This document shows, one piece after another, positions 40,971 through 50,848 of a stretch of 51,221 nt of DNA (position 1 is its first letter; each line of letters begins with the position of its first letter). The position numbers and the translations under genes are program-made. The notes below the pieces were generated by a model that was not told the DNA's origin, made no database searches, and saw only the letters and a program-made list of their open reading frames with translations. The DNA comes from Verrucomicrobiota bacterium (GTDB lineage: Bacteria > Verrucomicrobiota > Verrucomicrobiia > Chthoniobacterales > Chthoniobacteraceae): positions 1 to 51,221 of the forward strand of contig VFJQ01000016.1 of assembly GCA_009885995.1 (NCBI GenBank). Reading direction: 5' to 3'.

Positions 40971-41435
40971 TTATTTGTCGTGCTGCGGCGGGAGCTCGAC
41001 GATCTCGAACCAATACTTCTCCAGCGTCTGGAGGATATCGACGAGCGCCTCGAACGTGACCGGCTTCACGATGTAGCTGTTCACGCCGAGATCGTAGCTG
41101 CGGTAGATGTCCTCGTCGGATTTGGAAGTGGTGAGCACGACGACCGGGATCGTGCGCAGATCGGGGTCCTGCTTGATGTCCTTGAGCACCTCGCGGCCAT
41201 CTTTGCGCGGCATGTTCAAGTCGAGCAGGATGAGCCCCGGGCGCGGCGCCTCGGCGGGCGGCGCGTATTTGCCCTGGCGGCGGAGGTAGTCGAGCAGCTC
41301 CTCGCCGTTCTCGACGAAGCGGATGTCATTGATCAGGCGCGCGTCCTCGAGTGCCTCGCGCGTGAGCTGACGGTCGTCGGCGTCGTCGTCGGCCATCAGG
41401 ATGGTGATCGGCATGGCTTCTTTGATCCGGATCAT
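40971..41435 (-). CDS. Stand-alone receiver (Rcp1-type response regulator)
   Basis: A 154-aa single-domain receiver without output domain. The acidic cluster ADDDADD is at 15-21 and phospho-acceptor Asp72 in LILLDLNMPRKDG; VVVLTTSKSDEDI and YIVKPVTFEALV supply the switch Thr and Lys. The longer loop before the Asp is typical of the Rcp1 receivers that partner with phytochrome-like kinases. The ATG at 41435 overlaps the stop of the PAS kinase gene (ATGA), so the two form a coupled pair; ATG 41414 is a less likely start. It probably relays phosphate to a further protein or acts by binding, since no DNA-binding domain is present. Confidence 0.94.
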   Translation of the reverse strand: MIRIKEAMPITILMADDDADDRQLTREALEDARLINDIRFVENGEELLDYLRRQGKYAPPAEAPRPGLILLDLNMPRKDGREVLKDIKQDPDLRTIPVVVLTTSKSDEDIYRSYDLGVNSYIVKPVTFEALVDILQTLEKYWFEIVELPPQHDK

Positions 41436-43330
41436 GGGTTTTCGGGTTCGGAGGATTGGTGGAGCGGGAGCGTGATGATGAACGTCGCGCCCCGTCCTTC
41501 TTCGCTTCTTGCCACGATGCGCCCGCCGTGGCGATCCGTAATTTTCCGGCACACCGCGAGCCCGATGCCCGTGCCCTCGTATTCCTGCTTGGTGTGCAGG
41601 CGCTGGAAGACCACGAAGACCTGCTCGGCGAACTTCGGGTCGAAGCCGATGCCGTTGTCCGAGACGACGATCTCGGCGAGCGGCTCGCGTGGCTTCGCGC
41701 CCGGCAGCGAATGATCCGTCGCCCACACCAGTTCGCTCACGATCCGCACCACCGGCGGCGCGTCCGGCTTGTGGAATTTGAGCGCGTTCGAGATCAGGTT
41801 TTGGAAAAGCTGCCGCATCTGCAGCGGGTCCGCATCGATCGTCGGCAGTGCGCCCACCTCCACCTTCCCGCCCGACTGCTCGATGCGCACTTCCAGGTCG
41901 CCGATCACCTCGCCGACGATCTTCCCGAGGTCGCACGGCTGGAAAGGCTGCGCACGGCTGGTCACACGCGAGAGCTGGAGCAGATCGTGGATGAGCGTCT
42001 GCATCCGCCCCGAGGCATTCTGCATTCGCTCGAGATAACCGCGGCCCTGCTCGCCGAGCTGGTCGCCGCACTTCGCCGCGAGCCGGTCGCCGAAGGCTTG
42101 GATCTTCCGCAGCGGCTCCTGCAAGTCGTGCGACGCCACGCTCGCGAAATTTTGCAGTTCCAAATTGCTGCGCTCGAGCTGCGCGGCAAAGCGCTGGAGC
42201 TTCTCCTCGTCGGCCTTCCGTTGCGTGATGTCCGTGCTCACGCCCACCAACCCGACGACCTTCCCCGTCCCGTCGCGCAGCGGCATCCGAGTCGTCTCCA
42301 GCCAGTGGATATTTGGAGCGGCGGGCCGCGCTGCTTCCACACGATTGCGGATCGGACCGCCGGTGGTGAGCACGTGGCGATCGTCGGCCTCGTGCCGCAG
42401 GGCGATCTCGCGCGGGTAAATGTCGCTGGGCATCTTGCCGGTGAGCGTCTCGCTGGGCTGCACGCCGAGGTAGCGGCGGTGGGCGCGGTTATCGAGCACG
42501 AAGCGGCCCTCGGCGTCCTTGAGGAAGATGAAGTCAGGGATCGTGTCGATGATCTCGCTGAGCAGCCGTGCCTGCTCGGCCAGCGCGGCCTCGGCACGGC
42601 GGCGCTTGGCGATGTCGCGCAGGATCATCCAGCCCGCCGCGACGAGCGCGATGAAGGCCACGCTCGAACCGACGATGATGACGAGCGTCGTGGCCGCGCC
42701 GACGAACTCCGTGGTCTGCGCGCGCTCGCCGAGCCGCATCCGCTCGCGCTCCTCGAAGTCCCGCACGACCGCGTGAATCTCCCGGTTCACCTGTTCGCTA
42801 TCCGCGCGCACGAACAAATCGTGCGCCGCCTTGAACCCTCCCTCCCTCCGCGCATCGATCTCCGCCGCCTGCTTCGCGTAGCTCGCATCGAGCAGTTTGC
42901 GAATTTTCCCCGCGCTCCGCAGCGCATCGTCGTCCTCCGCGATGAGCGCCCGGAGGAGGGAGAAGTTCTCGTTCACCAGCGATCGGGCGTCGTGGAAACC
43001 GCGGAGCTGCTTTTCATCGCCCGTGAGCAGGTAGCCGCGCCGCGCGCTCTCCATCTCCATGAGATGACGCAGCACCTTTTCCTCCGTCTCGAGCACCGCG
43101 CGCGAGTGTGCCACGAGTTCGGCTGTGCTGAGGAAGTGCCGCGTGCTGCGCCACGCGATGAATGCGATCACGACGAGCATCACGAGGCCGAGTCCGAATC
43201 CGAACACGACCTTGCCGCGGATCGAAAACTTCTGCGGCTTCAGCGGTGTGAGCAAGGCGGGCAAGGGAGGGTGGAAAGTTAAGTGCTCGCCGGCAGATTG
43301 CGCCACCGCCGCGCCCGCCTCAACCCGCAA
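41432..43330 (-). CDS. Sensor histidine kinase, CHASE3-PAS-HisKA
   Basis: A 632-aa membrane kinase. TM helices lie at about 42-59 (VVFGFGLGLVMLVVIAFIAW) and 212-233 (LVIIVGSSVAFIALVAAGWM), with a CHASE3-like helical sensor between them (MESARRGYLLTGDEKQLRGF). Then a PAS domain (about 255-375: IIDTIPDFIFLKDAEGRFV, and PLRDGTGKVVGLVGVSTDIT), HisKA with His401 (VASHDLQEPLRKIQAFGDRL) and the ATPase domain (NALKFHKP, DNGIGFD, YEGTGIGLAVCRKI). The architecture equals that of Cph1-type kinases lacking the bilin domain. The start is uncertain: TTG 43330 directly follows the upstream stop, and no ATG is available before the first helix; GTG 43306 is an alternative. The partner is the overlapping receiver. 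Confidence 0.92.
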   Translation of the reverse strand: MRVEAGAAVAQSAGEHLTFHPPLPALLTPLKPQKFSIRGKVVFGFGLGLVMLVVIAFIAWRSTRHFLSTAELVAHSRAVLETEEKVLRHLMEMESARRGYLLTGDEKQLRGFHDARSLVNENFSLLRALIAEDDDALRSAGKIRKLLDASYAKQAAEIDARREGGFKAAHDLFVRADSEQVNREIHAVVRDFEERERMRLGERAQTTEFVGAATTLVIIVGSSVAFIALVAAGWMILRDIAKRRRAEAALAEQARLLSEIIDTIPDFIFLKDAEGRFVLDNRAHRRYLGVQPSETLTGKMPSDIYPREIALRHEADDRHVLTTGGPIRNRVEAARPAAPNIHWLETTRMPLRDGTGKVVGLVGVSTDITQRKADEEKLQRFAAQLERSNLELQNFASVASHDLQEPLRKIQAFGDRLAAKCGDQLGEQGRGYLERMQNASGRMQTLIHDLLQLSRVTSRAQPFQPCDLGKIVGEVIGDLEVRIEQSGGKVEVGALPTIDADPLQMRQLFQNLISNALKFHKPDAPPVVRIVSELVWATDHSLPGAKPREPLAEIVVSDNGIGFDPKFAEQVFVVFQRLHTKQEYEGTGIGLAVCRKITDRHGGRIVARSEEGRGATFIITLPLHQSSEPENP

Positions 43331-46300
43331 CTACGGCACCGCCGTGGTCACGATCGCGCTCGATCTATCGGTGAATGACGCGCGATAGACCACCCTCGCC
43401 TCCGCATCGCTGCTCGTCCATGCGCGACGCTGGCCGGGCGAGCCGGACACCGCGCCGAGCAGCATGAAACTTTTTAGCTTCCGGCCATCGATCGTGTCGC
43501 CGGTGCGCAGGATCAGCCGCAGCGCGCCAGTGGAATCCGGAGCCCAGAAACCCGCGTCGTTCGCGGTGGTCACACGGGTCGCAGCCGAGAGCAGCTTCGC
43601 GGTGAACATCGGCCCGCGCCCTTCTAGCACCGCGAGCGAAGTGAAGCTCGCCCACTTCGTGCCGGTCGCGTCGGGGGGCTCGTCGCTTTCGCGGGCGAGC
43701 AAGGCGAGACCGCCTGCGGGAGTGTGCGCCCAGAGGCCGGTATCGCGCGTGCTCGTGGTGCCGCTGAGCTTTGCGCCAAAGGCCGTCGCGCGCTGGCCGA
43801 CGAGACCGAAACCGGCGACCGGGCTTTTGAAGTCGTTGAACTTCGCCGTGCCCGCGCCGGGCGCGGCGACGCCGGTTTGCGCGAGGAGCTCATCCGCCTC
43901 GAAATCGAAGACCGCGCGATTGTTCGCGGTCGTGAGGCTCAGGGCTGCGTCGGGGGTGAAGGTGGCGACCGCGGTGGCCGCGAGACCGGCTCCGGGGCTC
44001 GATGGAATCCCGACGCTCGCCAGCATGCGCCCGGCGCCGTCGATCACGCCGGAGCGTTGCGTCACGTGCAGCGCGCCGTCCGGCGTCACCGTGGCGATTG
44101 CGGTCGAGCCGCCAGGAAAGGTGAGCAGCACGTCGATCGCCGGCACGCTCGCGTCGTAGCGCGCGTGGCCCGGTGAACCGGCGACGCTCGTGAGCGTCTT
44201 GAACGAGAGCAACGGCAGCGGCCCCGCGCCCACGTCGATCGGCGTGCCTTCGCGCAGCACGAGTTGCGTGCCGCCGGCGGTCGTCCACCGCCAGAGGCCG
44301 ATGTCCTTCGTCGTCGAGGCGGCGAGTTTTCCGGTGAAGAAAACCATTCCCGGCGCAGGCATCGCCACGGAGGTGAACGCGACGAACTTCGCCGTGCCCG
44401 CTCCCGGCGCCGCATTGCCTTCGCGCGCGATCCCGCGCAGCGTGCCGCCGGCATTCACCCACACGCCCGTGTCGCTCACGAGGCTCACCACGCGCGTCCC
44501 TTTTATTGTCGCCGGGATTGCGAAATCGCCACCGGCGAAGACCGGCGTGCGGAAGCTCTTGAAGGTCACGCCCGCCACCGCCGCGCCGTCCGCATCCGTG
44601 GCCGGTTCGCCCGTCTTCAAGCGCAGCACCGGCGCGCCGACTGGGCCGGAGAAAATGCCGCTGAAGCTGCTTTGCGACGGCGCCGACACCGTCGAGAGCC
44701 AGCCGATTTTCGCCCCGCCATCGAGCATGAGCGACGGCGCCCCAAACGTGCCCCACTTCGCCCCCGCCGGGATGCGCGGATCGACGCCCGCGCCCGGCAC
44801 GTCGCCGCCCTTCGCGGCGAGCACCTCGGTGCTGGGCACCACCGCCACGTCGAAGTTCACCGCCGCCGTGTTCCCCGCCGCGTCGCGCGCCGTCAGCGTC
44901 ACCGCTGTCGTGCCTTCCGCGAGCAGCGTGCCGGCGGCGGGCGATTGCGTCACGCTCGTCACGCCCACGAGATCGTTCGTCATCGCCTGCGCGGTGTAGC
45001 TCGGCAACCCCGCCATGCCGGTGCGGTCGGTGGGGACCAGCAGCGGCGCGAAGGTGCCGCCGATCTGCGGCGCCGTCGTATCCCGCACGCGCACCACGAA
45101 ACTCCCCGTCCTCACCGCGCCGTCGCTATCCGTCGCGCCCACTTGCACCGTCGTATCGCCGATGGCGAAAGTGCTCCCGCTCACCGGCGCGACCGTCGGC
45201 GTCAGCGCGCCGTCATCCACGTCGTTCGCCGTCACGTCGAACATCACCACCGCACCGTTCGCCGATGCCGCTTCTGCGATCACGGGCGAAGTGGGAAGCG
45301 TGAGCACCGGCCGCGCGTTGCCCGTGCCGGAGAGGTTGATGTCGAAGAGACTCTCATCGCTGTCGTCGTTCGCGATGTGCAGCGCCGCCGTGCGCGGCCC
45401 GCTGCCATTCGGGGAAAAGCGCACCGTGAACGTCGTGCTCCCGCTCGGCCCCGGCACCGTCGCCGCCGGCTGTGCGATCACCGCAAACTGCCCCGCGTTC
45501 GCCCCATCCACCATCACCCGCGGCGAGCCATTGAGCGTCAGGTTGTGCGGCCCCGTGTTCTTCACCGTGAAGACCATATCCGCGGGGCTGCCCTCATTCA
45601 CGACGACGGGAAACGATCTACTTCCCCCATCGGCCAGGTCCATCCCGGCGGGCTGCTCCACCGCGATCTCCGGCAGCCCGATCCAAAAGGTATCCTGCAC
45701 CGCGTTGCCGTTCGTATCGGTCGCCGTCACCGTCACATCCGCGGAGCCCGACTGGCCGGGCAGCATCGTGATCGTGAGCGTGCTCCCGCTCAACGCGACG
45801 GTCGCGAGGCTCGGGTTCGAGTTGCTCACCGAGAAGGCGACCACCGCCGCCTGCCCCGCCTGCGCGGGGAAAAGCGGCACCGCTTCCGCCGCGCTGGTCG
45901 TCACGAAGTTCGACTCCTGCACATTGCCGCTCGTGTAACCCGTGAGCGGCAACTGGGTGAAAGGGCTGCCCGCGTTATAAGCCGGTAGCGCCGCGATCGC
46001 ATCCACCACGGTCATCCCCGTCCCCGTCACCCGGCCAAAGACCGCATAACCGCTGTTGTTCCCCGCGCCGAGCGTCGTCGTGTTGTCCTTCGTATTGATG
46101 AACCACTCGCTCGTCGCGCTGTTCAGCGCCGCCGTGCGCGCCATCGCGATCGTCCCGCGCGCGTTCGGCAGATTATACTCCAGCGCGATCGGCGGATCCG
46201 TCGCGATGCGCGTCAGCGGGATCGGCAGCGCATAGCCCCCGCCCTGGATGACCCCGAGCCCCTTATCGGACCGGTGGACGATCGTGTTCCCATACCGGCT

Positions 46301-46573
46301 CCCATTCACGTAGGTCAGGAAGTTCGCCACCGACAGCGGCGCCGCATCCGCCCGCATCTCCAAGTTATACGTCCCCAGGTTCGTGCGGAACTGCACCACC
46401 TGCCCCGTGATGCTCGTGATCTCGAAGTGCGTCCGCAGATCGATCGGCGCGACCGCTTCCGCCTGCGCGATGGAGAGGTCGGGCAGCGGGGTCTTGACCG
46501 TCGGGAAGTCGGTCGCCCGAAGCATCCCCACGAGGGAGAAGACGACGGCGAGGAGCGGCGGAAGGAGGCGCAT
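43331..46573 (-). CDS. Secreted cyclophilin-type peptidylprolyl isomerase with HYR-like and long C-terminal repeat domains
   Basis: A 1080-aa exported protein. The signal peptide is MRLLPPLLAVVFSLVGMLRA. A cyclophilin-like domain (about 60-235) shows SVANFLTYVNG, HRSDKGLGVIQGGGY (Arg101 corresponds to the catalytic Arg), GTIAMAR and SEWFINTKDN in place of SQFFI. It may be active; the F-to-W/F pattern is slightly changed. Then follow Ig-like segments (DTFWIGLPEI, FTVKNTGPHNLTL) and one HYR-like module ending in VTLTARDAAGNTA. The last ~480 residues carry repeated motifs (AREGNAAPGAGTAKFxAF, VFFTGKL) also present in the gene at 46622. The two genes are probably duplicates over this end. The stop abuts the kinase start; 48 bp separate it from the upstream gene. 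Confidence 0.88.
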   Translation of the reverse strand: MRLLPPLLAVVFSLVGMLRATDFPTVKTPLPDLSIAQAEAVAPIDLRTHFEITSITGQVVQFRTNLGTYNLEMRADAAPLSVANFLTYVNGSRYGNTIVHRSDKGLGVIQGGGYALPIPLTRIATDPPIALEYNLPNARGTIAMARTAALNSATSEWFINTKDNTTTLGAGNNSGYAVFGRVTGTGMTVVDAIAALPAYNAGSPFTQLPLTGYTSGNVQESNFVTTSAAEAVPLFPAQAGQAAVVAFSVSNSNPSLATVALSGSTLTITMLPGQSGSADVTVTATDTNGNAVQDTFWIGLPEIAVEQPAGMDLADGGSRSFPVVVNEGSPADMVFTVKNTGPHNLTLNGSPRVMVDGANAGQFAVIAQPAATVPGPSGSTTFTVRFSPNGSGPRTAALHIANDDSDESLFDINLSGTGNARPVLTLPTSPVIAEAASANGAVVMFDVTANDVDDGALTPTVAPVSGSTFAIGDTTVQVGATDSDGAVRTGSFVVRVRDTTAPQIGGTFAPLLVPTDRTGMAGLPSYTAQAMTNDLVGVTSVTQSPAAGTLLAEGTTAVTLTARDAAGNTAAVNFDVAVVPSTEVLAAKGGDVPGAGVDPRIPAGAKWGTFGAPSLMLDGGAKIGWLSTVSAPSQSSFSGIFSGPVGAPVLRLKTGEPATDADGAAVAGVTFKSFRTPVFAGGDFAIPATIKGTRVVSLVSDTGVWVNAGGTLRGIAREGNAAPGAGTAKFVAFTSVAMPAPGMVFFTGKLAASTTKDIGLWRWTTAGGTQLVLREGTPIDVGAGPLPLLSFKTLTSVAGSPGHARYDASVPAIDVLLTFPGGSTAIATVTPDGALHVTQRSGVIDGAGRMLASVGIPSSPGAGLAATAVATFTPDAALSLTTANNRAVFDFEADELLAQTGVAAPGAGTAKFNDFKSPVAGFGLVGQRATAFGAKLSGTTSTRDTGLWAHTPAGGLALLARESDEPPDATGTKWASFTSLAVLEGRGPMFTAKLLSAATRVTTANDAGFWAPDSTGALRLILRTGDTIDGRKLKSFMLLGAVSGSPGQRRAWTSSDAEARVVYRASFTDRSSAIVTTAVP

Positions 46574-46621
46574 CCGCGGAGGGTAGCCGGACCGCCTCCC
46601 CGCGCAACCCGCCCACGCGTC

Positions 46622-49600
46622 TTACGGCAGCGCCGTGCTCACGATCGCGCTCGTGCCGTCGGTGAAGAACGCCCGATAGATCACCCGCGCCGACGCATCG
46701 CCGCTCGTCCACGCCCGCCGCTGCCCCGGCGAGCCCGCTACCGCGCCGAGCAGGGTGAAGCTCTTGAGCGTGCCGCCGGGGAGCGTGTCGCCTTCGCGCA
46801 AGATCAGCCGCAGCGCGCCGGTCGAGTCCGTCGCCCACAGGCCCGCGTCGTTCTTCGTCGTCACCTTCGCCGTGCCCGATGCGAGCTTCGCCGTGAACAT
46901 CGGCCCGCGTCCGTCCAGCACCGAGAGCGAGGTGAAGCCCTTCCACTTCGTCCCCGCTGCGCCGGGCGGCTCGGCGCCTTCGCGGGCCACCAGCGCGAGA
47001 CTGCTCGTGAAAGCCCACAGCCCGCTATCGCCCGAGCGCGCAGCCCCGGCGAGCGTCGCGGCGAAGAACTGCACGCGCCCGCCGTCGAAGCCAAAGCCGG
47101 CCACCGGATCGAGGAAGCTCTTGAACGTCGCCGTCCCGGCTCCCGGCGCCGCCATACTCTGCTGCGCGAGGATGAGCCCTTGCTCGTAATCGTAGATCGT
47201 CACCATGCTCGTCGGTGTGATCCCGCGCGCCGCATCGGGCGCGAAGGTCGTCACCGCCGTCGCCCCCAATCCCTGCCCCGGACTCGATGGCACACCGAAA
47301 CTCACCGGCACGCGACCGTCCACGTCCGTCTGGCTGGAGCGCCGTGTCACCTGCACGCTGCCATCCGCGGCCACCGTGCTGATCGCCGTTGTGCGGTCGG
47401 GATCGGCAAAGCTCAGCCGCACATCGAGCGCGGGCACGTCGGCATCGTAGCGACCGTGACCGAAGGAGCCCTTCACGCTGGTCAGCGCCTGGAAGGTTTT
47501 GAGCGCCACCGGCCCGGCGCCCGTGTTCACAAACGCTCCTTCGAGCAGCACGAGCTGCGTGCCCGTGGCGGCGGTCCACATCCACAGTCCCATGTCCTTC
47601 GCGGCAGGCGCGGCGAGCTTGGCGGTGAAGAACACCGTGCCCGGCGCCGGCATCGCCAGCGAGGTGAACGCCTTGAACTTCGCCGGTTCCGCACCGGGCG
47701 CCGCAGCACCTTCCCGCGCGATCTCCTTGAGCGTGCCCGACTCGCCGACCCACAGGCCCGTGTCATTTCCCGCACCGACGTGCGCGCCCTGGACCGTCGC
47801 CGCGACCGCGAAATCATCGCTGGCAAAGACCGGTTCGCGGAAGCTCTTGAACCTCACGCCCATCACCGGCACACCCGCCGCATCGGTCGCCGGCTCTCCG
47901 GTCTTTAGCACCAGCGCGGGCTGAGTGGGTGGGCCGTTGAAGATGCCTTGGAAGCTCCCGCGCGGCGGCACCTTCACCGTCGCCATCCAGCCCGCGATCG
48001 TCCCATTCATCGAGATCGACGGCACTCCGAACGTCGCCCACGTCGCGCCAGACGGGATGCGCGGATCGCCCGCGTCGTTCGGCACCGCGCTGCGCTTGCC
48101 CGCCAGCGCCGCCGTGCCGGTCACGAGCACGGTCACATCGAAGCTCTCCGTGCCTTGATTGCCCGCGAGGTCCGTCGCCTTGATCGTCACCGTCACGATT
48201 CCTTTTTCCACCGGCGCCCCCGCCACGGGCTCCTGCGTGATGAGCGCCTGCGGGTCATCGCTCACTGCCTGCGCGGCATAATCCGGCAACGCCACCGTCC
48301 CACTCTGCGGCGCATACAGCACCAGCGGCGCGAAGCCATCGCCCGGCGAGCCGACTGTGGGAGGCGTGAGGTCGCTGATCACCGTTACTCCAAAGCTCTT
48401 GCTCGCTGAATTGCCAGCGGCGTCGTAAGCGGTGAGAGTCACGACCGTGCTCCCGATCCCTTGCGGGCTGCCCGCCGGGGGCGATTGCGTGATCTGCGTG
48501 ACGCCTACGTTGTCCGACGTAGTCGCCTGCGTGGTGTAATCCGGCAGCGCCGCCGCTCCGGCCAGACCGGCGAACAACGTGAGCGGCGAGAAAACGCCGC
48601 CGATCGTCGGTGGTGTGCCGTCGTTCACCGTTACGTCGAAGCTCGTGCTCGCCGTGTTCCCCGCCGTGTCGTGGGCCGTGAGCGTTACCTGGGTTGTGCC
48701 GACAGGCTGCAGAGCGCCAGCCAGCGGAGCTTGCGTGACCCTCGCGACCGCGATGTCATCGCTGGTCACCGCCTGTCCGGTGTAGTCCGGCAGCGTGGCG
48801 GTCCCCACTCCCCCAAATACTCCGCCCGAGTCTGCTCTCGTGGTGAGCGTGAGCGGTGAAAATGTCCCGCCAATCATGGGAGGAGACAGATCGACCACCA
48901 CGCTGACAGCCGTGGCGGCGGCGGGAGGGTTGCCGTCCGCGTCCTGATAGCTGAACGTCACCGTGTAAACGCCTTCGGGGATATTCGTGCCTCCGGTGAT
49001 CGACACCACCTCGGGAGCCGCCGTGGGATCGGAGGGAGAGAAGGTGAAACTGTGCGCGCCTGCACCTTCTTGCGAACCGGCCAGCGTCAGCACGCGCGGC
49101 GTGGTGCCCCCCTTGGCGAAGCTAAGCGTCACGCTGCCCGCCTGCGCGTCCTCGGGCAGGCTGAAAGCGACGATCGAGAGATTGCCACTCGCCTTGCCAA
49201 CGGCGGGCGTGATGAGGGTCGGCGCAAGGGTCGCAGCCGGCGAAGGGGCGAACGCTTCCAGCAGGCTGCCGCCGATCCGGGCGCGACCTCGCACCTGGGC
49301 ATCGGTAGGCAGATTCAGCCCGCTCAATTCCCACCCGCCGGCGATGCGCGATCCGGCTCCAAGCGCGCTCCAAGTCATGCCGCCATCGGTGGACATCTCG
49401 AAGCGGACCTGCTGTGTCTCCGGCGAGGCACCGCCCCGCAGCCATTGCACCCGAGTCGAATCGGGCACGGTGAGGCTCTGCGTGGCGGCATCGTTTTCGA
49501 GCCGTGCGAGGCTGTTGCGCGGCTGGCCGTTGACCGCGGTGAATGGCCCGCCGAGCAGGATTCGTCCGTCCGCCTGCACCGCCACCGCCTCCACGTAGTC

Positions 49601-50599
49601 AGGGAAATTGACGCCATGACTTTGAGTCAAGGTCGTGCGGGTGAACGACGCATCGATCGAGCCGTCCGCTTCGAGCCGTGTCGCCCCGAAGGAGAAGGCG
49701 AGCACCTTCCCGTCTGCCTGCGGCGCCACCCGATCGACCAGTTCGCCGAGTGATGCCGGGGAGAAGCTGGAGTCGTAGGTCCAGTCCGCCTGCAAGCGAA
49801 GCAAGCTCCCGCCCGGGCCATTGAAGCCGACATGCAGGTTTGCGCCCCAGGCGAGCAACCGTCCATCCGGCTGCCGTGCGGCGCCAAGCACACGGCCAAA
49901 CTGACCAAATGGAAGCGCGAATCCGATACTGTCGATGAGCGTCCCGTCCGAGGTGAATGACTTCAGGACGAGTTGGTCGGCTGTGAGAATAGCCCCGTCT
50001 TCGGTCACTTCTAATACGTCGAAGCCAGGGTTGCTCGGACTGAAGCTGGTGTCGAGGCTGCCGTCAGCATTCAGACGCGCGACGCGCTGCACGGCAGTTC
50101 CATTCACGGTGCTGATGAAGCGCCCGCCAATGAGAATCTTTCCATCCGGCTGCACGAGCAGGCTGGAAACGCCACTGTCGGTGCTCACCGCGAAACTGTC
50201 CAATGAGCCGTCAGGGTTCAGACGCGCGATTCGCGATACGGCAACCCCGTTCACCTTCGAGAAGCCGCCGCCGATGAGGATCTTTCCATCCGCTTGCACG
50301 CCCAGGCACGACACCGGGCCGTTCACCTCCGGCACGAAGCTCGGGTCGATCGATCCGTCGGGCAGCAAGCGGATAAGGTGGAAGAGAACCGGGCTCGGCA
50401 GACCGGGCCGCGGCAGGATGCGGTGGGTGCTCCCGATGACGATCGCCCCGTCCGGCTGCACCGCGATGCACTCGACGGTGCCATTCACATTTGGAGCGAA
50501 CCCCACCTCGACATCCCCCGGCGCGGCGACAGCCGGATGGGTGAATGCCACGAGCGCGGTGCAGGCGAAGGTGGTGAGAAGGTGGCGGAGTATGTTCAT
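46622..50599 (-). CDS. Secreted delta-60 repeat/HYR-type protein with C-terminal repeat domain
   Basis: A 1325-aa exported protein with a signal peptide (LLTTFACTALVAFTHPAVAA). Residues about 35-390 hold delta-60-type repeats, a beta-propeller signature: VQPDGAIVIGS, LGVQADGKILIGGGF, RIARLNPDGSLD and further degenerate copies. A variable part (to about 480) is followed by four Ig/HYR-like modules to about 830, e.g. GTPPTIGGVFSPLTLFAG and VVTLTAYDAAGNSASKSF. The final ~490 residues match those of the adjacent gene (AREGAAAPGAEPAKFKAFTS; VFFTAKLAAPAAKD; LREGDTLPGGTLKSFTLLG). Probably on the cell surface or in the medium; no enzymatic residue is seen. A 48-bp gap separates it from the next gene in the same direction, so they may form an operon. 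Confidence 0.9.
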   Translation of the reverse strand: MNILRHLLTTFACTALVAFTHPAVAAPGDVEVGFAPNVNGTVECIAVQPDGAIVIGSTHRILPRPGLPSPVLFHLIRLLPDGSIDPSFVPEVNGPVSCLGVQADGKILIGGGFSKVNGVAVSRIARLNPDGSLDSFAVSTDSGVSSLLVQPDGKILIGGRFISTVNGTAVQRVARLNADGSLDTSFSPSNPGFDVLEVTEDGAILTADQLVLKSFTSDGTLIDSIGFALPFGQFGRVLGAARQPDGRLLAWGANLHVGFNGPGGSLLRLQADWTYDSSFSPASLGELVDRVAPQADGKVLAFSFGATRLEADGSIDASFTRTTLTQSHGVNFPDYVEAVAVQADGRILLGGPFTAVNGQPRNSLARLENDAATQSLTVPDSTRVQWLRGGASPETQQVRFEMSTDGGMTWSALGAGSRIAGGWELSGLNLPTDAQVRGRARIGGSLLEAFAPSPAATLAPTLITPAVGKASGNLSIVAFSLPEDAQAGSVTLSFAKGGTTPRVLTLAGSQEGAGAHSFTFSPSDPTAAPEVVSITGGTNIPEGVYTVTFSYQDADGNPPAAATAVSVVVDLSPPMIGGTFSPLTLTTRADSGGVFGGVGTATLPDYTGQAVTSDDIAVARVTQAPLAGALQPVGTTQVTLTAHDTAGNTASTSFDVTVNDGTPPTIGGVFSPLTLFAGLAGAAALPDYTTQATTSDNVGVTQITQSPPAGSPQGIGSTVVTLTAYDAAGNSASKSFGVTVISDLTPPTVGSPGDGFAPLVLYAPQSGTVALPDYAAQAVSDDPQALITQEPVAGAPVEKGIVTVTIKATDLAGNQGTESFDVTVLVTGTAALAGKRSAVPNDAGDPRIPSGATWATFGVPSISMNGTIAGWMATVKVPPRGSFQGIFNGPPTQPALVLKTGEPATDAAGVPVMGVRFKSFREPVFASDDFAVAATVQGAHVGAGNDTGLWVGESGTLKEIAREGAAAPGAEPAKFKAFTSLAMPAPGTVFFTAKLAAPAAKDMGLWMWTAATGTQLVLLEGAFVNTGAGPVALKTFQALTSVKGSFGHGRYDADVPALDVRLSFADPDRTTAISTVAADGSVQVTRRSSQTDVDGRVPVSFGVPSSPGQGLGATAVTTFAPDAARGITPTSMVTIYDYEQGLILAQQSMAAPGAGTATFKSFLDPVAGFGFDGGRVQFFAATLAGAARSGDSGLWAFTSSLALVAREGAEPPGAAGTKWKGFTSLSVLDGRGPMFTAKLASGTAKVTTKNDAGLWATDSTGALRLILREGDTLPGGTLKSFTLLGAVAGSPGQRRAWTSGDASARVIYRAFFTDGTSAIVSTALP

Positions 50600-50848
50600 G
50601 GGAGCGAAACCGTTGTGCGAAGAACGGCTGGTTCATCCGGGAAGTGATGGCTTACCCGAGGGTTGAAGTGGTAGAAGGCCTGGATGAGCCAAAGCCTTTT
50701 GTATCACGCGTTCGGAGTCCGTGAGGGCTACGAGTATTTGAGGAGCAGGGGTCGTGAGAATATTCTTGCTGTCATGGATAAGGGAAGAGGGCAGGAGAAA
50801 ACCGGAAACCGCCTTCATGCACCCTTCGCGGACGGCGAAACTTCGGCG

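Noticed and set aside
41456..43282. 608-codon plus-strand frame
   Set aside because: Antisense to the PAS kinase gene, whose domains are clear.
46274..47908. 544-codon plus-strand frame
   Set aside because: Crosses the ends of two secreted-protein genes on the other strand; Arg/His-rich shadow.
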